In this document: positions 16,669 to 25,158 of the stretch, piece after piece
How the letters are laid out: every line of letters begins with the position of its first letter
How positions within the stretch are numbered: position 1 is the stretch's first letter
Assembly: GCA_023391695.1 (NCBI GenBank)
Contig: JAEWAK010000007.1
Coordinates: forward strand, 124,001 to 188,000
Source of the DNA: Bacillota bacterium
GTDB lineage: Bacteria; Bacillota; Clostridia; Lachnospirales; Lachnospiraceae
Length of the DNA: 64,000 bases
Direction of reading: 5' to 3'
Position numbers and translations under genes: made by a program
The notes under the pieces: model-generated
Seen by the model: only the letters and a program-made list of their open reading frames with translations
Told to the model about the DNA's origin: nothing
Database searches by the model: none

Positions 16669-17049
16669 AATAGTCTCCTTTTAACGGCTTAATTTTATTT
16701 AAGTCATTCCCAGTTATAACTATCAAATTATTACAAATTTCGAACATGTGTTAAGATAGAGTAATAATCTTTTAATAATTATGTAACAATTATAACATAG
16801 ATTATTTTAAAAAGCAAGTGAATAAAATCCATATTAACATTATTTACCCATAAAAGTATCGATAAATCGTCTTCTAAAGAGACAAAATTCATCAAAAACG
16901 CCCTAAAATGATATTAAATAAGATGAAAATAAATTTAAACAAATTGCAATTCTTTTTAAATATATTACAAAATCTTAAAATATTTTTTTGATTCCCATCT
17001 AAAGTTCACCTGATTTTCAATTGTACCATCTGTACACATCCAGTTATCA

Positions 17050-17355
17050 GCTTTGCATCAAAAACTATACGAAATCCGGGAGACTCTTCCTGTATATTAA
17101 CTGTGAATCAGAAAGAATCCGGTTTGCTCTTATGCTCCGGTAACTGCGTCAATCTTTAAAAAAACAGGCTGTCTAAGCCAAGAGCCCTCATTGGCTGTAT
17201 AGTAAAACAACCTAAAAAGGGCTCTTGGTGAGTTCCTGTTTTTTCAAAGATGTCCTAAGCAGTTAACAGAGTATTAGAGCAAACCGGATTCTTTCTCTGA
17301 ACAGTTAATATACAGGAAGAGTCTCCCGGATTTTCTATAATTCCAATGCAAAGCG
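17050..17355. repeat. 306-bp imperfect palindrome (MITE-like or long hairpin RNA)
   Basis: The two halves are near-complementary over their whole length: GCTTTGCAT / ATGCAAAGC at the tips, a 32-nt perfect arm beginning AATCCGGGAGACTCTTCCTG (17073-17104 with 17301-17332), a second arm AGAAAGAATCCGGTTTGCTC (with 17275-17296), a third AAAAAACAGG/CCTGTTTTTT, and a central hairpin CCAAGAGCCC / GGGCTCTTGG. No open frame. It starts 35 nt after the rfbB stop. Confidence 0.85.
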
Positions 17356-17389
17356 TCCGTTTGATACATTCCGCCATCCGTTTAATACA

Positions 17390-18463
17390 CTAACGGTACA
17401 TCTCCTGATAATACTTTTGATAATCCCCGCTGGTCACATGATCCATCCATTTCTGATTATTAAGATACCATTCAATGGTCAGCCGGATCCCCTCCGCAAA
17501 CATAGTTTCCGGTTCCCAGCCGATTTCCGCCTTAATTTTATCCGGCGCAATGGCATACCTTCTGTCATGGCCTTTCCTGTCTTCAACATACTGGATCAAA
17601 TCCTTATTCAGATGGGCCTTTCTGGTATCGTCTGCAGGCAGTAATTCTGCCAGGGTCTCTATAATCAGATTAACAATCTCAATATTTTGTTTCTCATTGT
17701 GCCCGCCTACATTATATACCTGGTAGAGTCTTCCCTGTTCCATAACCATGTCAATGGCTTTCGCATGATCTACGACATAAAGCCAGTCCCTGACATTCCT
17801 GCCGTCTCCATAAACCGGAAGCTTTTTGCCGGTCAGGGCATTGTTAATCATAAGAGGGATTAACTTTTCAGGGAACTGATAAGGCCCGTAATTGTTGCTG
17901 CATCTGGTAATATTGGCAGGGAAGCGGAAGGTATCTATGTAAGCTTTAACTAACATATCTGCCGATGCCTTGCTTGCGGAATAGGGGCTGTGGGGGTCAA
18001 CCGGTGTCGTTTCATAAAAATATTCCCCTTCTTCCTCCAGGGAACCGTACACTTCATCCGTGGAAACCTGAAGGTATTTCTTATCCTCTTTATATCCGTC
18101 TTCGGTTTCCCAGGCACATTTGGCAGCATCTAAAAGATTTAAGGTTCCCATTACATTGGTATTTACAAAAACCTGGGGATTTCGGATACTGCGGTCAACA
18201 TGGCTTTCAGCAGCAAAATGTACTACCCTGTCAATTTCATATTCCTTAAAAATATTATGGACTGCTTCATTATTACAGATATCTTCTTTTATAAAAATAT
18301 AATTCTCCATATTTTTAACGGAAACTAAATTTTCAAGATTTCCGGCATAAGTTAAACTGTCTACATTAATAATCCGAATAGACTCTTTATATTTCTTAAA
18401 CATATACTGGATATAATTAGAGCCGATAAATCCGGCCCCTCCGGTTACTAAATATGTCCTCAA
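17390..18463 (-). CDS. rfbB: dTDP-glucose 4,6-dehydratase
   Basis: Second enzyme of dTDP-L-rhamnose synthesis: NAD+-dependent dehydration of dTDP-glucose to the 4-keto-6-deoxy sugar. The Rossmann motif is TGGAGFIGSNYIQYM, the catalytic region STDEVYGSLEEEGEYF (Thr-Asp-Glu triad) and YSASKASADMLVKAY provides the Tyr-x-x-x-Lys pair. FAAESHVDRSI and RCSNNYGPYQFPEKLIPLMI are diagnostic. It is 357 aa, the usual size. Translation seems to start at TTG (18461-18463), which follows GGGAGGTAAGAGGC. It is the last gene of the operon, 13 bp after rfbD. Confidence 0.96.
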   Translation of the reverse strand: MRTYLVTGGAGFIGSNYIQYMFKKYKESIRIINVDSLTYAGNLENLVSVKNMENYIFIKEDICNNEAVHNIFKEYEIDRVVHFAAESHVDRSIRNPQVFVNTNVMGTLNLLDAAKCAWETEDGYKEDKKYLQVSTDEVYGSLEEEGEYFYETTPVDPHSPYSASKASADMLVKAYIDTFRFPANITRCSNNYGPYQFPEKLIPLMINNALTGKKLPVYGDGRNVRDWLYVVDHAKAIDMVMEQGRLYQVYNVGGHNEKQNIEIVNLIIETLAELLPADDTRKAHLNKDLIQYVEDRKGHDRRYAIAPDKIKAEIGWEPETMFAEGIRLTIEWYLNNQKWMDHVTSGDYQKYYQEMYR

Positions 18464-18476
18464 GCCTCTTACCTCC

Positions 18477-19346
18477 CTATTTTAATTGTTCCATATATTC
18501 GCGTAATGCAACTTTCCAATATTTCATGGAATATCCTGCTTCTTTAAATTTTTTATTTTCTAAGACAGAGTACTTCGGACGTCTGGCAGGAGTAGGATAT
18601 TCTTCCGTAGTGATGGGTTTTACCGTAACCTCTTTTCCGGCTAAACGAAAAATTTCTACGGCAAATTCATACCAGGTAGCCGTACCTTCACAAGTTCCGT
18701 GGTAAATTCCAAAACCGCCGCTATCAATTAAAAAGGTAATTGCCCGAGCCAGTTCCATTGCACTGGTAGGTGAACCGTACTGATCATTTATAACCTTGAT
18801 TACGTCGTTCTTTTCTGCCAAAGCGAGCATGGTTTTCACAAAATTCTTACCTTCACCGTAAAGCCAGGCCGTACGTACAATATTATATTTTTCACACAGG
18901 GTCTTTACAAATTCTTCCCCGGCAAGCTTTGTAGTACCATAAACACTTTGGGGATTTGTTACGGCATCTTCCGTAATAGGAGTATCACCCTCACCGTCAA
19001 AGACATAATCCGTGGATATGTGAATCAATTTCGCATCCAGGGCATTGGCTGCCGCCGCCAGATTCTTTGGTCCAATGGCATTGACCCGATAAGCCCTTTC
19101 CTGATCGCTTTCACATAAATCCACTGCCGTGTAGGCCGCACAATTAATAATAACCTCCGGTTTTATCTCCTGTACTAAATTCATAACCGCTACCGGATTG
19201 GTAATATCCAGTATTATCGGACAATATGCGGTAGGCTCACCCGTATCTGTATTAACGACCGTTAAATCCGTTCTTTCTTTCAGTACTTGATTTAAAGCCC
19301 GCCCCAATTGGCCGCAAGCGCCTGTAATTACAATTCTTCGTTCCAT
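18477..19346 (-). CDS. rfbD: dTDP-4-dehydrorhamnose reductase
   Basis: Last step of dTDP-L-rhamnose synthesis, NADPH-dependent reduction of the 4-keto group. N-terminal ITGACGQLGRALNQVL is the nucleotide-binding motif; NCAAYTAVDLCESDQERAYRVNA, HISTDYVFDG and the catalytic Tyr-Lys in VYGTTKLAGEEFV are all present. The start at 19346 (MERRIVITGACG) is used because GAGGTTAAG precedes it; the longer frame from 19382 adds 12 residues not seen in the family. 289 aa, as expected. Confidence 0.95.
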   Translation of the reverse strand: MERRIVITGACGQLGRALNQVLKERTDLTVVNTDTGEPTAYCPIILDITNPVAVMNLVQEIKPEVIINCAAYTAVDLCESDQERAYRVNAIGPKNLAAAANALDAKLIHISTDYVFDGEGDTPITEDAVTNPQSVYGTTKLAGEEFVKTLCEKYNIVRTAWLYGEGKNFVKTMLALAEKNDVIKVINDQYGSPTSAMELARAITFLIDSGGFGIYHGTCEGTATWYEFAVEIFRLAGKEVTVKPITTEEYPTPARRPKYSVLENKKFKEAGYSMKYWKVALREYMEQLK

Positions 19347-19576
19347 CTTAACCTCTTTTCGCACCGCCAGGGTCTTTCTCAAGTCCCCCTATCATTATTC
19401 CGGGTACGCTCAGGCGTACCCCAGTGCCAGTTTCGTGCCGAACAAAGTGAAATAATCCACTTTGTGAAACTCACACCTTCCGGAAGCTTTATCACAGTAC
19501 GGGATCGGACTCCCGCTTAAGTCAAGAAGCGGAAGTCTTTTCCTGAACTGAGATAAATATTCCAAAATTTATGCAA
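19347..19576. other. Structured spacer inside the rhamnose operon
   Basis: The 230 bp between rfbC and rfbD hold no gene but two clear hairpins: GGGTACGCTCAGGCGTACCC (19400-19419 region) and AACAAAGTGA / TCCACTTTGT (about 19440-19465). They could be repeat insertions or processing/termination points that set the ratio of upstream to downstream enzymes. Confidence 0.45.
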
Positions 19577-20131
19577 TCATTCGTTGCTTAATTCACAAAA
19601 CTTCTGTTGTTTTTTATCTTTTTCCGATATGATTAATTCCATATCCTCTGCTATGGGCCATTTTATATCCAGGTCCGGGTCATTCCAGATGATACCGCTT
19701 TCGTCTTCAGGATGATAAAAATCAGTACACTTGTAAGCAAATTCCGCCTCTTCCGAAAGTACTAAAAAACCGTGGGCAAATCCTTCCGGTATATAAAATT
19801 CTTTTTTATTCTCATCCGAAAGAATTTCTCCAAACCATTTTCCATAAGTAGCAGAGTCCGGCCGAATATCTACTGCAACATCAAATACCTGTCCTTTTAA
19901 TACGCGTACCAATTTACCTTGTGGATGTTCCTTCTGAAAATGGAGTCCCCTTAAGACCCCTTTTTTTGACATGGATTGATTATCCTGTACAAATATCTGC
20001 CCAAGTCCGGCCGCATTAAAATCCTCATAATTATAAGTTTCCATAAAATAGCCGCGGCTGTCACCTATGCAGTTCGGTTCAATAATATATAAACCTTCGA
20101 TATTACATTTGATAAAATTAAATTGTCCCAT
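19577..20131 (-). CDS. rfbC: dTDP-4-dehydrorhamnose 3,5-epimerase
   Basis: Cupin-fold epimerase that converts the 4-keto-6-deoxyglucose intermediate to dTDP-4-keto-L-rhamnose. Family sequence includes EPNCIGDSRGYFMETYN, NQSMSKKGVLRGLHFQ (the catalytic His is in LRGLHFQ), KLVRVLKGQVFDVAVDIRPD and PEGFAHGFLVLSE. Length 184 aa is normal. GCAGGAGAAATT precedes the ATG. Second gene of the operon, 92 bp after rfbA. Confidence 0.95.
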   Translation of the reverse strand: MGQFNFIKCNIEGLYIIEPNCIGDSRGYFMETYNYEDFNAAGLGQIFVQDNQSMSKKGVLRGLHFQKEHPQGKLVRVLKGQVFDVAVDIRPDSATYGKWFGEILSDENKKEFYIPEGFAHGFLVLSEEAEFAYKCTDFYHPEDESGIIWNDPDLDIKWPIAEDMELIISEKDKKQQKFCELSNE

Positions 20132-20223
20132 AATTTCTCCTGCTGTATCTTTCTAATCTACCACTACGATTTACCCTGTTGTATCCCTATTATTATTGTC
20201 ACGTGATGGCCAGGGTTTATTGT

Positions 20224-21093
20224 TTACAGGCCATTTGCCACCTCTGCCAGATAACAGCCATACTCGGTTTTAAGCATGGGTTCTGCCAGCTTTAATAACT
20301 GCTCTTTCGTTATATAGCCTTTTTTAAAAGCAATTTCTTCGATACAGGAAATATAAAGTCCCTGCCTTTTCTGTATGGAAGCCACATAATTTGAAGCATC
20401 CAGCAGAGAGTCATGATTCCCCGTATCCAGCCAGGCCATGCCGCGTCCCAGCGTTTCCACTTTCAGATCACCGGCCTTTAGATAGGCATTATTTACTGCG
20501 GTTATCTCAAGTTCCCCACGCGTTGACGGCTTTATATTTTTCGCAATCTCTATAACACGGTTATCATAGAAGTAAAGTCCCGGTACCGCAAAATTGGATT
20601 TCGGTTTTTCCGGTTTCTCTTCAATGGATATTGCCCTGCCTTCCTCGTCAAACTCAACAACACCATAAGCTGCCGGATCCCTTACATAATATCCGAAAAT
20701 AGTTGCTCCATGTTCCCTTTCCCTTGCTTTTTGCAGGGTATCCGTAAAACTTCTTCCATAAAAAATGTTATCTCCCAGAATCAGGGCAACCCTGTCTTTG
20801 CCGATGAAATTCTCTCCTATGATAAAGGCATCCGCCAATCCCCTGGGTTCTGCCTGCACTTCATAAGAAAAAGACATCCCCAGCCTGCTTCCGTCTCCCA
20901 ATAATTCTTCGAATACAGGCAAATCCCTTGGCGTTGAAATAATCAGAACTTCCCTGATCCCTGCTAACATCAGTATGGATAGCGGGTAATAAATCATTGG
21001 TTTATCATAAATCGGAAGTATTTGCTTGGACACTGCCTTGGTAACCGGGTATAATCTTGTTCCTGAACCGCCGGCCAGAATAATTCCCTTCAT
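20224..21093 (-). CDS. rfbA: Glucose-1-phosphate thymidylyltransferase
   Basis: First step of the pathway: glucose-1-phosphate plus dTTP gives dTDP-glucose. The nucleotidyltransferase motif GIILAGGSGTRLYPVTKAVS is at the N-terminus, followed by KQILPIYDKPMIYYPLS, LILGDNIFYG and VEFDEEGRAISIEEKPEKPK. It is 289 aa from the ATG at 21093, which lies 8 nt after AGGAGG; a TTG just before is less likely. Operon order is rfbA-rfbC-rfbD-rfbB. No rhamnosyltransferase gene is in the window, so the acceptor polymer is unknown. Confidence 0.96.
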   Translation of the reverse strand: MKGIILAGGSGTRLYPVTKAVSKQILPIYDKPMIYYPLSILMLAGIREVLIISTPRDLPVFEELLGDGSRLGMSFSYEVQAEPRGLADAFIIGENFIGKDRVALILGDNIFYGRSFTDTLQKAREREHGATIFGYYVRDPAAYGVVEFDEEGRAISIEEKPEKPKSNFAVPGLYFYDNRVIEIAKNIKPSTRGELEITAVNNAYLKAGDLKVETLGRGMAWLDTGNHDSLLDASNYVASIQKRQGLYISCIEEIAFKKGYITKEQLLKLAEPMLKTEYGCYLAEVANGL

Positions 21094-21329
21094 CAATGAA
21101 ACCTCCTGAAAAGTAATTAATTTTAAGTGACTATCCAGACACAGCTTATTTATACGTTCTTTTTCCGAGCATATTGACTGGTTACTGTTTTAATTACTTT
21201 ATTATATTATTGGTAATGTAATCTATTTTACCACATCTTTTATAAAAAATCTTTTACTTTTTTATAAGACAAGTTATTTTATTTATTTTAATTATCGACA
21301 AAGTTATCAGAATCCTAAATAAAGAGCTG

Positions 21330-21648
21330 TTTTATAAAGAGTTTTCCCTGGCAAACTCTCACGCCGGGCACGGTCGGGGCTCGACGTCCTCAACTATTCT
21401 CTTTTGAGAAGTTAACTTTACGATACGGCAGAATTCAATTTATGTTACGGTCAGCATAATTGCCCGCATTTCTTCTCAAAGTTACTTTACTCATCCGCTT
21501 AGCACCCTGCATTACTGCAACGAACCGGATTTGGCTGCACAGCTCACTATGACCGGACTTGCACCGGCTGGAGTGGTCCAGCTTCGCAGTACCACTCCAG
21601 TGAGATAAAACAACAGCCCCTTTACTCAGGGGCTGTTGTTTATAGACA
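21330..21648. ncRNA. Structured GC-rich intergenic region, candidate non-coding RNA
   Basis: Between rfbA and the DUF454 gene there is no ORF, but strong helices: AGAGTTT/AAACTCT, CTTTTGAGAAG/CTTCTCAAAG, and a three-way junction (21543-21604) made of CTCACT/AGTGAG enclosing CCGG-ACTTGCA-CCGG and GGAGTGGT/ACCACTCC hairpins. A strong terminator stem ACAACAGCCCC/GGGGCTGTTGT follows at 21610-21638 and serves the DUF454 gene (minus strand) or a plus-strand RNA. I matched it to no known RNA family. Confidence 0.4.
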
Positions 21649-21668
21649 TTTATTTTATTGTACCATAC

Positions 21669-22034
21669 CTACTCTTTTGTTTTTAGTTTACTGATGTGAA
21701 CCGTAACTAATATACCAATGGTAATTAATATACCGGATAGGATAAGTGACTTAATTAATATCATGGAAATTATAAGACCGATCCATAAAAACAGGAGGGC
21801 ACGTATTTTGGCTTTGTATGGTACTCCTGTTTTATGGCGGTAGTTCTCAATATAACTTCCGAAATACCGGTTTCTCATTAACATTGCTTCCAGTCTGGGG
21901 CTGCCTGCCGAAAAACAGCCTGCTGCCAGTAACAGGAACGGAGTCGTAGGCAGGACCGGCAGAAAAATCCCTACTGCACCAAGAGACAGGGATATTATTC
22001 CGACCGCTGCAAGAAGTATATTTTTTATATTCAT
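21669..22034 (-). CDS. DUF454 (YbaN family) membrane protein
   Basis: Small integral membrane protein of 121 aa. Three or four hydrophobic helices can be read (IKNILLAAVGIISLSLGAVG, ALLFLWIGLIISMILIKSLI, ILSGILITIGILVTVHI), with the family-typical FLPVLPTTPFLLLAAGCFSAGSPR loop. The function of DUF454 proteins is unknown. AAAGGAT lies before the ATG. Monocistronic, terminated by the hairpin at 21610. Confidence 0.85.
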   Translation of the reverse strand: MNIKNILLAAVGIISLSLGAVGIFLPVLPTTPFLLLAAGCFSAGSPRLEAMLMRNRYFGSYIENYRHKTGVPYKAKIRALLFLWIGLIISMILIKSLILSGILITIGILVTVHISKLKTKE

Positions 22035-22141
22035 GATAAGATTATCCTTTCAATGTCATGGTGCCTGCCTCCTATTCCTTGCTGCATCTGCAGACGGATA
22101 CTGAATGCATTAAATCGGAGGATGTGTAAAAAGTCTTTTAT

Positions 22142-22256
22142 TTCACACTAACGCCCATGCCTTTTGGGCATAAATCGCGAAGAATAGCCGCTTTTGCTAT
22201 TCTTCCAATGGCTCGCATGTCTTTCGCGAGACTATTCACACTAATACCCATGCTTT
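22142..22256. repeat. Direct repeats around hairpins, downstream of the DUF438 gene
   Basis: TTCACACTAACGCCCATGCC at 22142 is repeated as TTCACACTAATACCCATGC at 22235, and a third related TTCACACTAATACC is at 8532. Between the two lie hairpins GCCCATGCCTTTTGGGCAT and AAGAATAGC-CGCTTTT-GCTATTCTT. No gene in the 235 bp. Confidence 0.5.
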
Positions 22257-22269
22257 CAATAGATTCATA

Positions 22270-23478
22270 CTATACCTGTGAAACCAGTCTTTTTTCACCG
22301 GTTATATCCTGGATTGGTTTAATATTCTGGGTTACTTCCAGGACACCCAGGTATTCCCCTTCTTCACTCCGGACTGCAAAATAACGGATTAATATATACT
22401 TCTCCTCCCCCATCTTGATCCAGAAATCTTCGTTATCCTTTTTACCGCTTTTAAAGTCCGCAACGATCTGTTCCACAATATGGACACTTGCCGGCGGATG
22501 ACAGTTCGATACGTTCCGGCCGATGATTGCCTTCGTACGCGGGAAAATCCGCTCAGGGCTTTGGGAGAAATACTTAACCACATCGTCTTTATCCACAAAA
22601 GTAATATCAAAGGGAAGGGTATCCAGCATCCGGACCAGTTCTCCGGTTCTGAATACTCCCGTAGGCATGGTTATGACTCCCGGTTCTTTCTTTTCCTCTT
22701 TTACCGCAGGCTGGTACTCGGAAACAGGATTCCATACGGGAACCTTATCAACCAGAAATCCGATCTCTCCGCTTTCCTCTGCGATTCTCTTCCACTCATC
22801 CTGGGTCAGGGTTTCCAAAAGCATGGGCAGCAGGATATTTTCTTCTTTAAAAATCATCTCTTTTATTTTTTCCGCCAATGCTTCTGTCTTTTGTTTTACC
22901 GTATCATTATCCCCGGTTTCCGTTAATTCTTTTTGCACTTCTTTTAACATATCCCGGATTTCATCATCGACCCCCCACATAACTTTAGGCGGGGCGGTAA
23001 TACCGTATTGTTCCATATAGGGAAAGAACAGATTCTCTTTTTTAAGATAATGGAGGTCTATGCCGGATAATTTCTCCAAACCTTCCTTAAGTGCCTTTCG
23101 GTTTTCTTCCTGATCCACTCCGTCCAGACAGGGTTTTATCTGTTTCTCCAGTATTCTTTCTATGGTACGGTTTTCCCGGATTAATGTATTGGCCGGATGT
23201 CCGGGTATCTGGGTCTGGTCCGTAGGCTGATGGATTTCTTCTATGGATCCTTTAAAGACGGCAGCATGTACATCACAAAGGCGCTGGATCTCTTCAACCG
23301 GCAGGCCTTCTGCTATTAAGGCACCTTCTGCCTCGGATATTTCCGAAGCCGATACTCCCGAGAAGGCCTCCTCAAACTGCTGTTTTACTTCATCCACGGA
23401 TTTCCCCTGATGAAGCTGTGCGATAACCTGTTTAATCACGTTTTGACGGTATTCCCTGTTATTGATACTTTCACTCAT
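22270..23478 (-). CDS. DUF438 / hemerythrin-like / PAS domain protein
   Basis: Cytosolic 402-aa protein of three parts. Residues 1-75 are the helical DUF438 region (VIKQVIAQLHQGKSVDEVKQ, EIQRLCDVHAAVF). Residues 90-240 form a hemerythrin-like HHE bundle with His and Glu in HYLKKENLFFPYMEQYGI and EEENILLP-type repeats. Residues 275-390 are a PAS domain (LPFDITFVDKDDVVKYFSQS, then GRNVSNCHPPASVHIVEQIV) that often carries haem or senses gas ligands. Family members occur next to DUF1858 genes and are thought to take part in NO or redox responses; no reaction is established. AAGGAGGAAGAC precedes the ATG. Co-directional, 98 bp after the DUF1858 gene. Confidence 0.85.
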   Translation of the reverse strand: MSESINNREYRQNVIKQVIAQLHQGKSVDEVKQQFEEAFSGVSASEISEAEGALIAEGLPVEEIQRLCDVHAAVFKGSIEEIHQPTDQTQIPGHPANTLIRENRTIERILEKQIKPCLDGVDQEENRKALKEGLEKLSGIDLHYLKKENLFFPYMEQYGITAPPKVMWGVDDEIRDMLKEVQKELTETGDNDTVKQKTEALAEKIKEMIFKEENILLPMLLETLTQDEWKRIAEESGEIGFLVDKVPVWNPVSEYQPAVKEEKKEPGVITMPTGVFRTGELVRMLDTLPFDITFVDKDDVVKYFSQSPERIFPRTKAIIGRNVSNCHPPASVHIVEQIVADFKSGKKDNEDFWIKMGEEKYILIRYFAVRSEEGEYLGVLEVTQNIKPIQDITGEKRLVSQV

Positions 23479-23576
23479 ATTGTCTTCCTCCTTAACTATC
23501 CTTATAGTCTCTGCCCGGGATACTAAATTTCCTCACAGCAGAAAATGATAATTGAAAATTTACCTAAAATATATCC

Positions 23577-23807
23577 TTATTCCCTGATTTCATAACCACA
23601 TTTGATAAATTCCTGTTTTATTATATCCATATTGATTTTCTTCATAACCGCACCCTTTGGAATTGTCATAAATCTTCCTGCTGTGTGAAGCATTCCTGGT
23701 TTCGTTATATCCGTAAACCCTAACCCGGCCAATATAGCTGACACTTCAGGATCCCCGGTGCATAGTTCATAAACGCTTTTATTCAGTTGAATTACTTTTT
23801 CTTTCAT
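23577..23807 (-). CDS. DUF1858 domain protein
   Basis: 76-aa cytosolic protein consisting of a DUF1858 domain: IQLNKSVYELCTGDPEVSAI, then GFTDITKPGMLHTAGRFMTI. This domain also forms the N-terminus of some hybrid-cluster-related and RIC proteins and is a frequent partner of DUF438 proteins. The start at 23807 follows GGAGAAAAAAT; the frame can extend to 23843 but without a ribosome site. It probably forms an operon with the DUF438 gene. Molecular role unknown. Confidence 0.82.
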   Translation of the reverse strand: MKEKVIQLNKSVYELCTGDPEVSAILAGLGFTDITKPGMLHTAGRFMTIPKGAVMKKINMDIIKQEFIKCGYEIRE

Positions 23808-23859
23808 ATTTTTTCTCCATTCCTGCGCATGATTTTTGCGCATCTGATGTTTTGCGCCA

Positions 23860-23930
23860 AGTGTGCAAACACACTTTGGTTACGCAGGCACAAAACTTTT
23901 GAGGTTAAAAGACATGCATTCTATTGTCAA
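23860..23930 (-). promoter_or_regulatory. Promoter and leader hairpin of the DUF1858-DUF438 operon
   Basis: TTGACA (23925-23930), a 17-bp spacer and TAACCT (23902-23907) on the minus strand. In the leader AAGTGTG-TTTG-CACACTT makes a perfect hairpin (23860-23877). No FNR-type box is visible here, unlike the ric and fprA promoters. Confidence 0.5.
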
Positions 23931-23940
23931 AAATAAAAAG

Positions 23941-23993
23941 GAGTGAAAGAATCACACTGTGGCAACCTTTCTTTTCAAAATTTTCTTTCACTC
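23941..23993. repeat. GTTGAAAGAA palindrome (family C), copy 2
   Basis: GAGTGAAAGAATC pairs with TTTTCTTTCACTC around GGCAACCTTTC. Same architecture as 10754-10805 and 37288-37336. It lies just upstream of the -35 box of the DUF1858 promoter. Confidence 0.65.
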
Positions 23994-24122
23994 TTCGCAA
24001 CATGACTGCCCCGGCAGCCTCAAATGTCGTATGAAAATCCTTTCCCAAAAAACTGCTTCGCAGTTTCTTTTTCTCTTCCCGTCATAATACCGCTTTTGCG
24101 TTATCTCTAATAATGTTTTAAT

Positions 24123-24812
24123 TTAACGCATGGAATATTCTTTCAGCAGAATATTATTTTCAAGATGAATATGCTGGTGTAGATCCTGCTCCAGTTCTTC
24201 CAAAAGGGAATAGGCTTTACGGTACGTATTGCAGCCATCTTCCGGAACCCGGTAATCCTGTGAAACTTTACGTAATTCCCGTAAGATTTCTCCTGCCGCT
24301 TCATGTTCGGTTATTATTTCCTCTGTCAGGGCGGCCGCTTCCTCCCGGTTGTTTAAAGCCTTGTCAAGAATGGGAAACAAAAGATTTTCTTCCTTTAATA
24401 AATGCTGCTCCAAATCCGTTTTTAATCTGCCGAATAACCGGTAGATTTCATAGAGCTCCCGGTGGTTCTTCCCGTGGACCCTTACTATAGTATCAAGCAG
24501 ATCCGCTGTCTCCGGCAAAGCCCTCCTTAAATAAACGTGATGTGTATCTTCAATATAAGCAGATAAAACTGCCGGGCTCATTTCATCAAAACGGTTTTTA
24601 AACCCCTCATATTCCTGCTGCCGATTCTCAGCAGCTTGCTTTAACTGTTCATAAATTTCAGCCTGATTGATATTCTGGTCTTGAATGACATCTGCAAGGA
24701 ACCTGTGTCCGCCGCAGCAATAATCTATGCCAAAATCCTTAAAGATCCGGGCCGCTGCCGGAATCGCTGTTACAACTTCACCGATACTTATATTTTTATT
24801 CGTATAATTCAT
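24123..24812 (-). CDS. scdA: Iron-sulfur cluster repair di-iron protein (RIC/ScdA)
   Basis: Repairs Fe-S clusters damaged by nitric oxide or peroxide and may also remove NO. The N-terminal DUF542 part (IGEVVTAIPAAARIFKDFGI, then DYCCGGHRFLADV with the CCGG motif) is followed by a hemerythrin-like bundle that supplies di-iron ligands (YIEDTHHVYLRRALPE, VHGKNHRELYEIYRLF, HLLKEENLLFPI, EHEAAGEILREL, HIHLENNILL). 229 aa is standard. The start at 24812 is used because GGAGTTTAAT lies before it and DUF542 begins at once; a longer frame to 24932 is non-family sequence. The promoter carries an FNR-type box centred at -41.5. Confidence 0.93.
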   Translation of the reverse strand: MNYTNKNISIGEVVTAIPAAARIFKDFGIDYCCGGHRFLADVIQDQNINQAEIYEQLKQAAENRQQEYEGFKNRFDEMSPAVLSAYIEDTHHVYLRRALPETADLLDTIVRVHGKNHRELYEIYRLFGRLKTDLEQHLLKEENLLFPILDKALNNREEAAALTEEIITEHEAAGEILRELRKVSQDYRVPEDGCNTYRKAYSLLEELEQDLHQHIHLENNILLKEYSMR

Positions 24813-24860
24813 ATTAAACTCCAATCTGTGCGCCCTGGCGCACGTACAAATCAGGATGAA
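24813..24860 (-). repeat. Ribosome-site hairpin repeat (family B), copy 3
   Basis: Sense strand: CTGATTTGTACGTGCGCCAG, GGCGCACAGATTGGAGTTTA, AT, ATG. The GTGCGC/GCGCAC hairpin abuts the Shine-Dalgarno. Same as 13001-13040 upstream of an unrelated HAD gene. Confidence 0.8.
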
Positions 24861-24896
24861 ACCTTCACAACATGATCCGCTTCTGCGGCCATATGG

Positions 24897-24953
24897 TGGA
24901 AGAAGCTTGGAATGAGCACCCTCTGTGCTCATTTCCAGGTTCTTCTTAAAGTA
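24897..24953. repeat. Leader hairpin upstream of ric
   Basis: AAGAAGCTTGGAATGAGCAC pairs with GTGCTCATTTCCAGGTTCTT over about 20 bp with two bulges and a CCTCT loop. It lies in the 5' leader of the RIC gene, between promoter and family B repeat. No T-run, so not a terminator. Confidence 0.55.
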
Positions 24954-25040
24954 AATTATGTCTTATAAATCACTTTTTTTGTGAGGATGCTTTTTTCTTT
25001 ACACTTTTCATTCCTGAATATTTGTTTTCTTGTTATATCC

Positions 25041-25081
25041 AGTATAACGAAATACAGCAAGGTATTCCGTGATTCAAATCA
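25041..25081 (-). promoter_or_regulatory. FNR-type operator and promoter of ric
   Basis: The palindrome TGATT-CA-AATCA (25070-25081) matches the FNR/HcpR half-sites TTGAT-N4-ATCAA. Its centre is 32 bp from the centre of a TATACT -10 (25041-25046), placing it at about -41.5, the class II activator position. An identical box in the same position precedes fprA. Confidence 0.7.
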
Positions 25082-25158
25082 AACTTTATAATAAAAATGA
25101 AAGCCCCGGTTATCCATAATCGGATTTCCGGAACTTTTTATATTTTGAAAGGTAAAAA

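Noticed and set aside
21543..21648. T-box or cobalamin riboswitch (GGAGTGGTACTGCG and GGTGCAAGTCCGG on the minus strand)
   Set aside because: Only short motif resemblances; the T-box stem I and the cobalamin box are missing and the order relative to the terminator is wrong.
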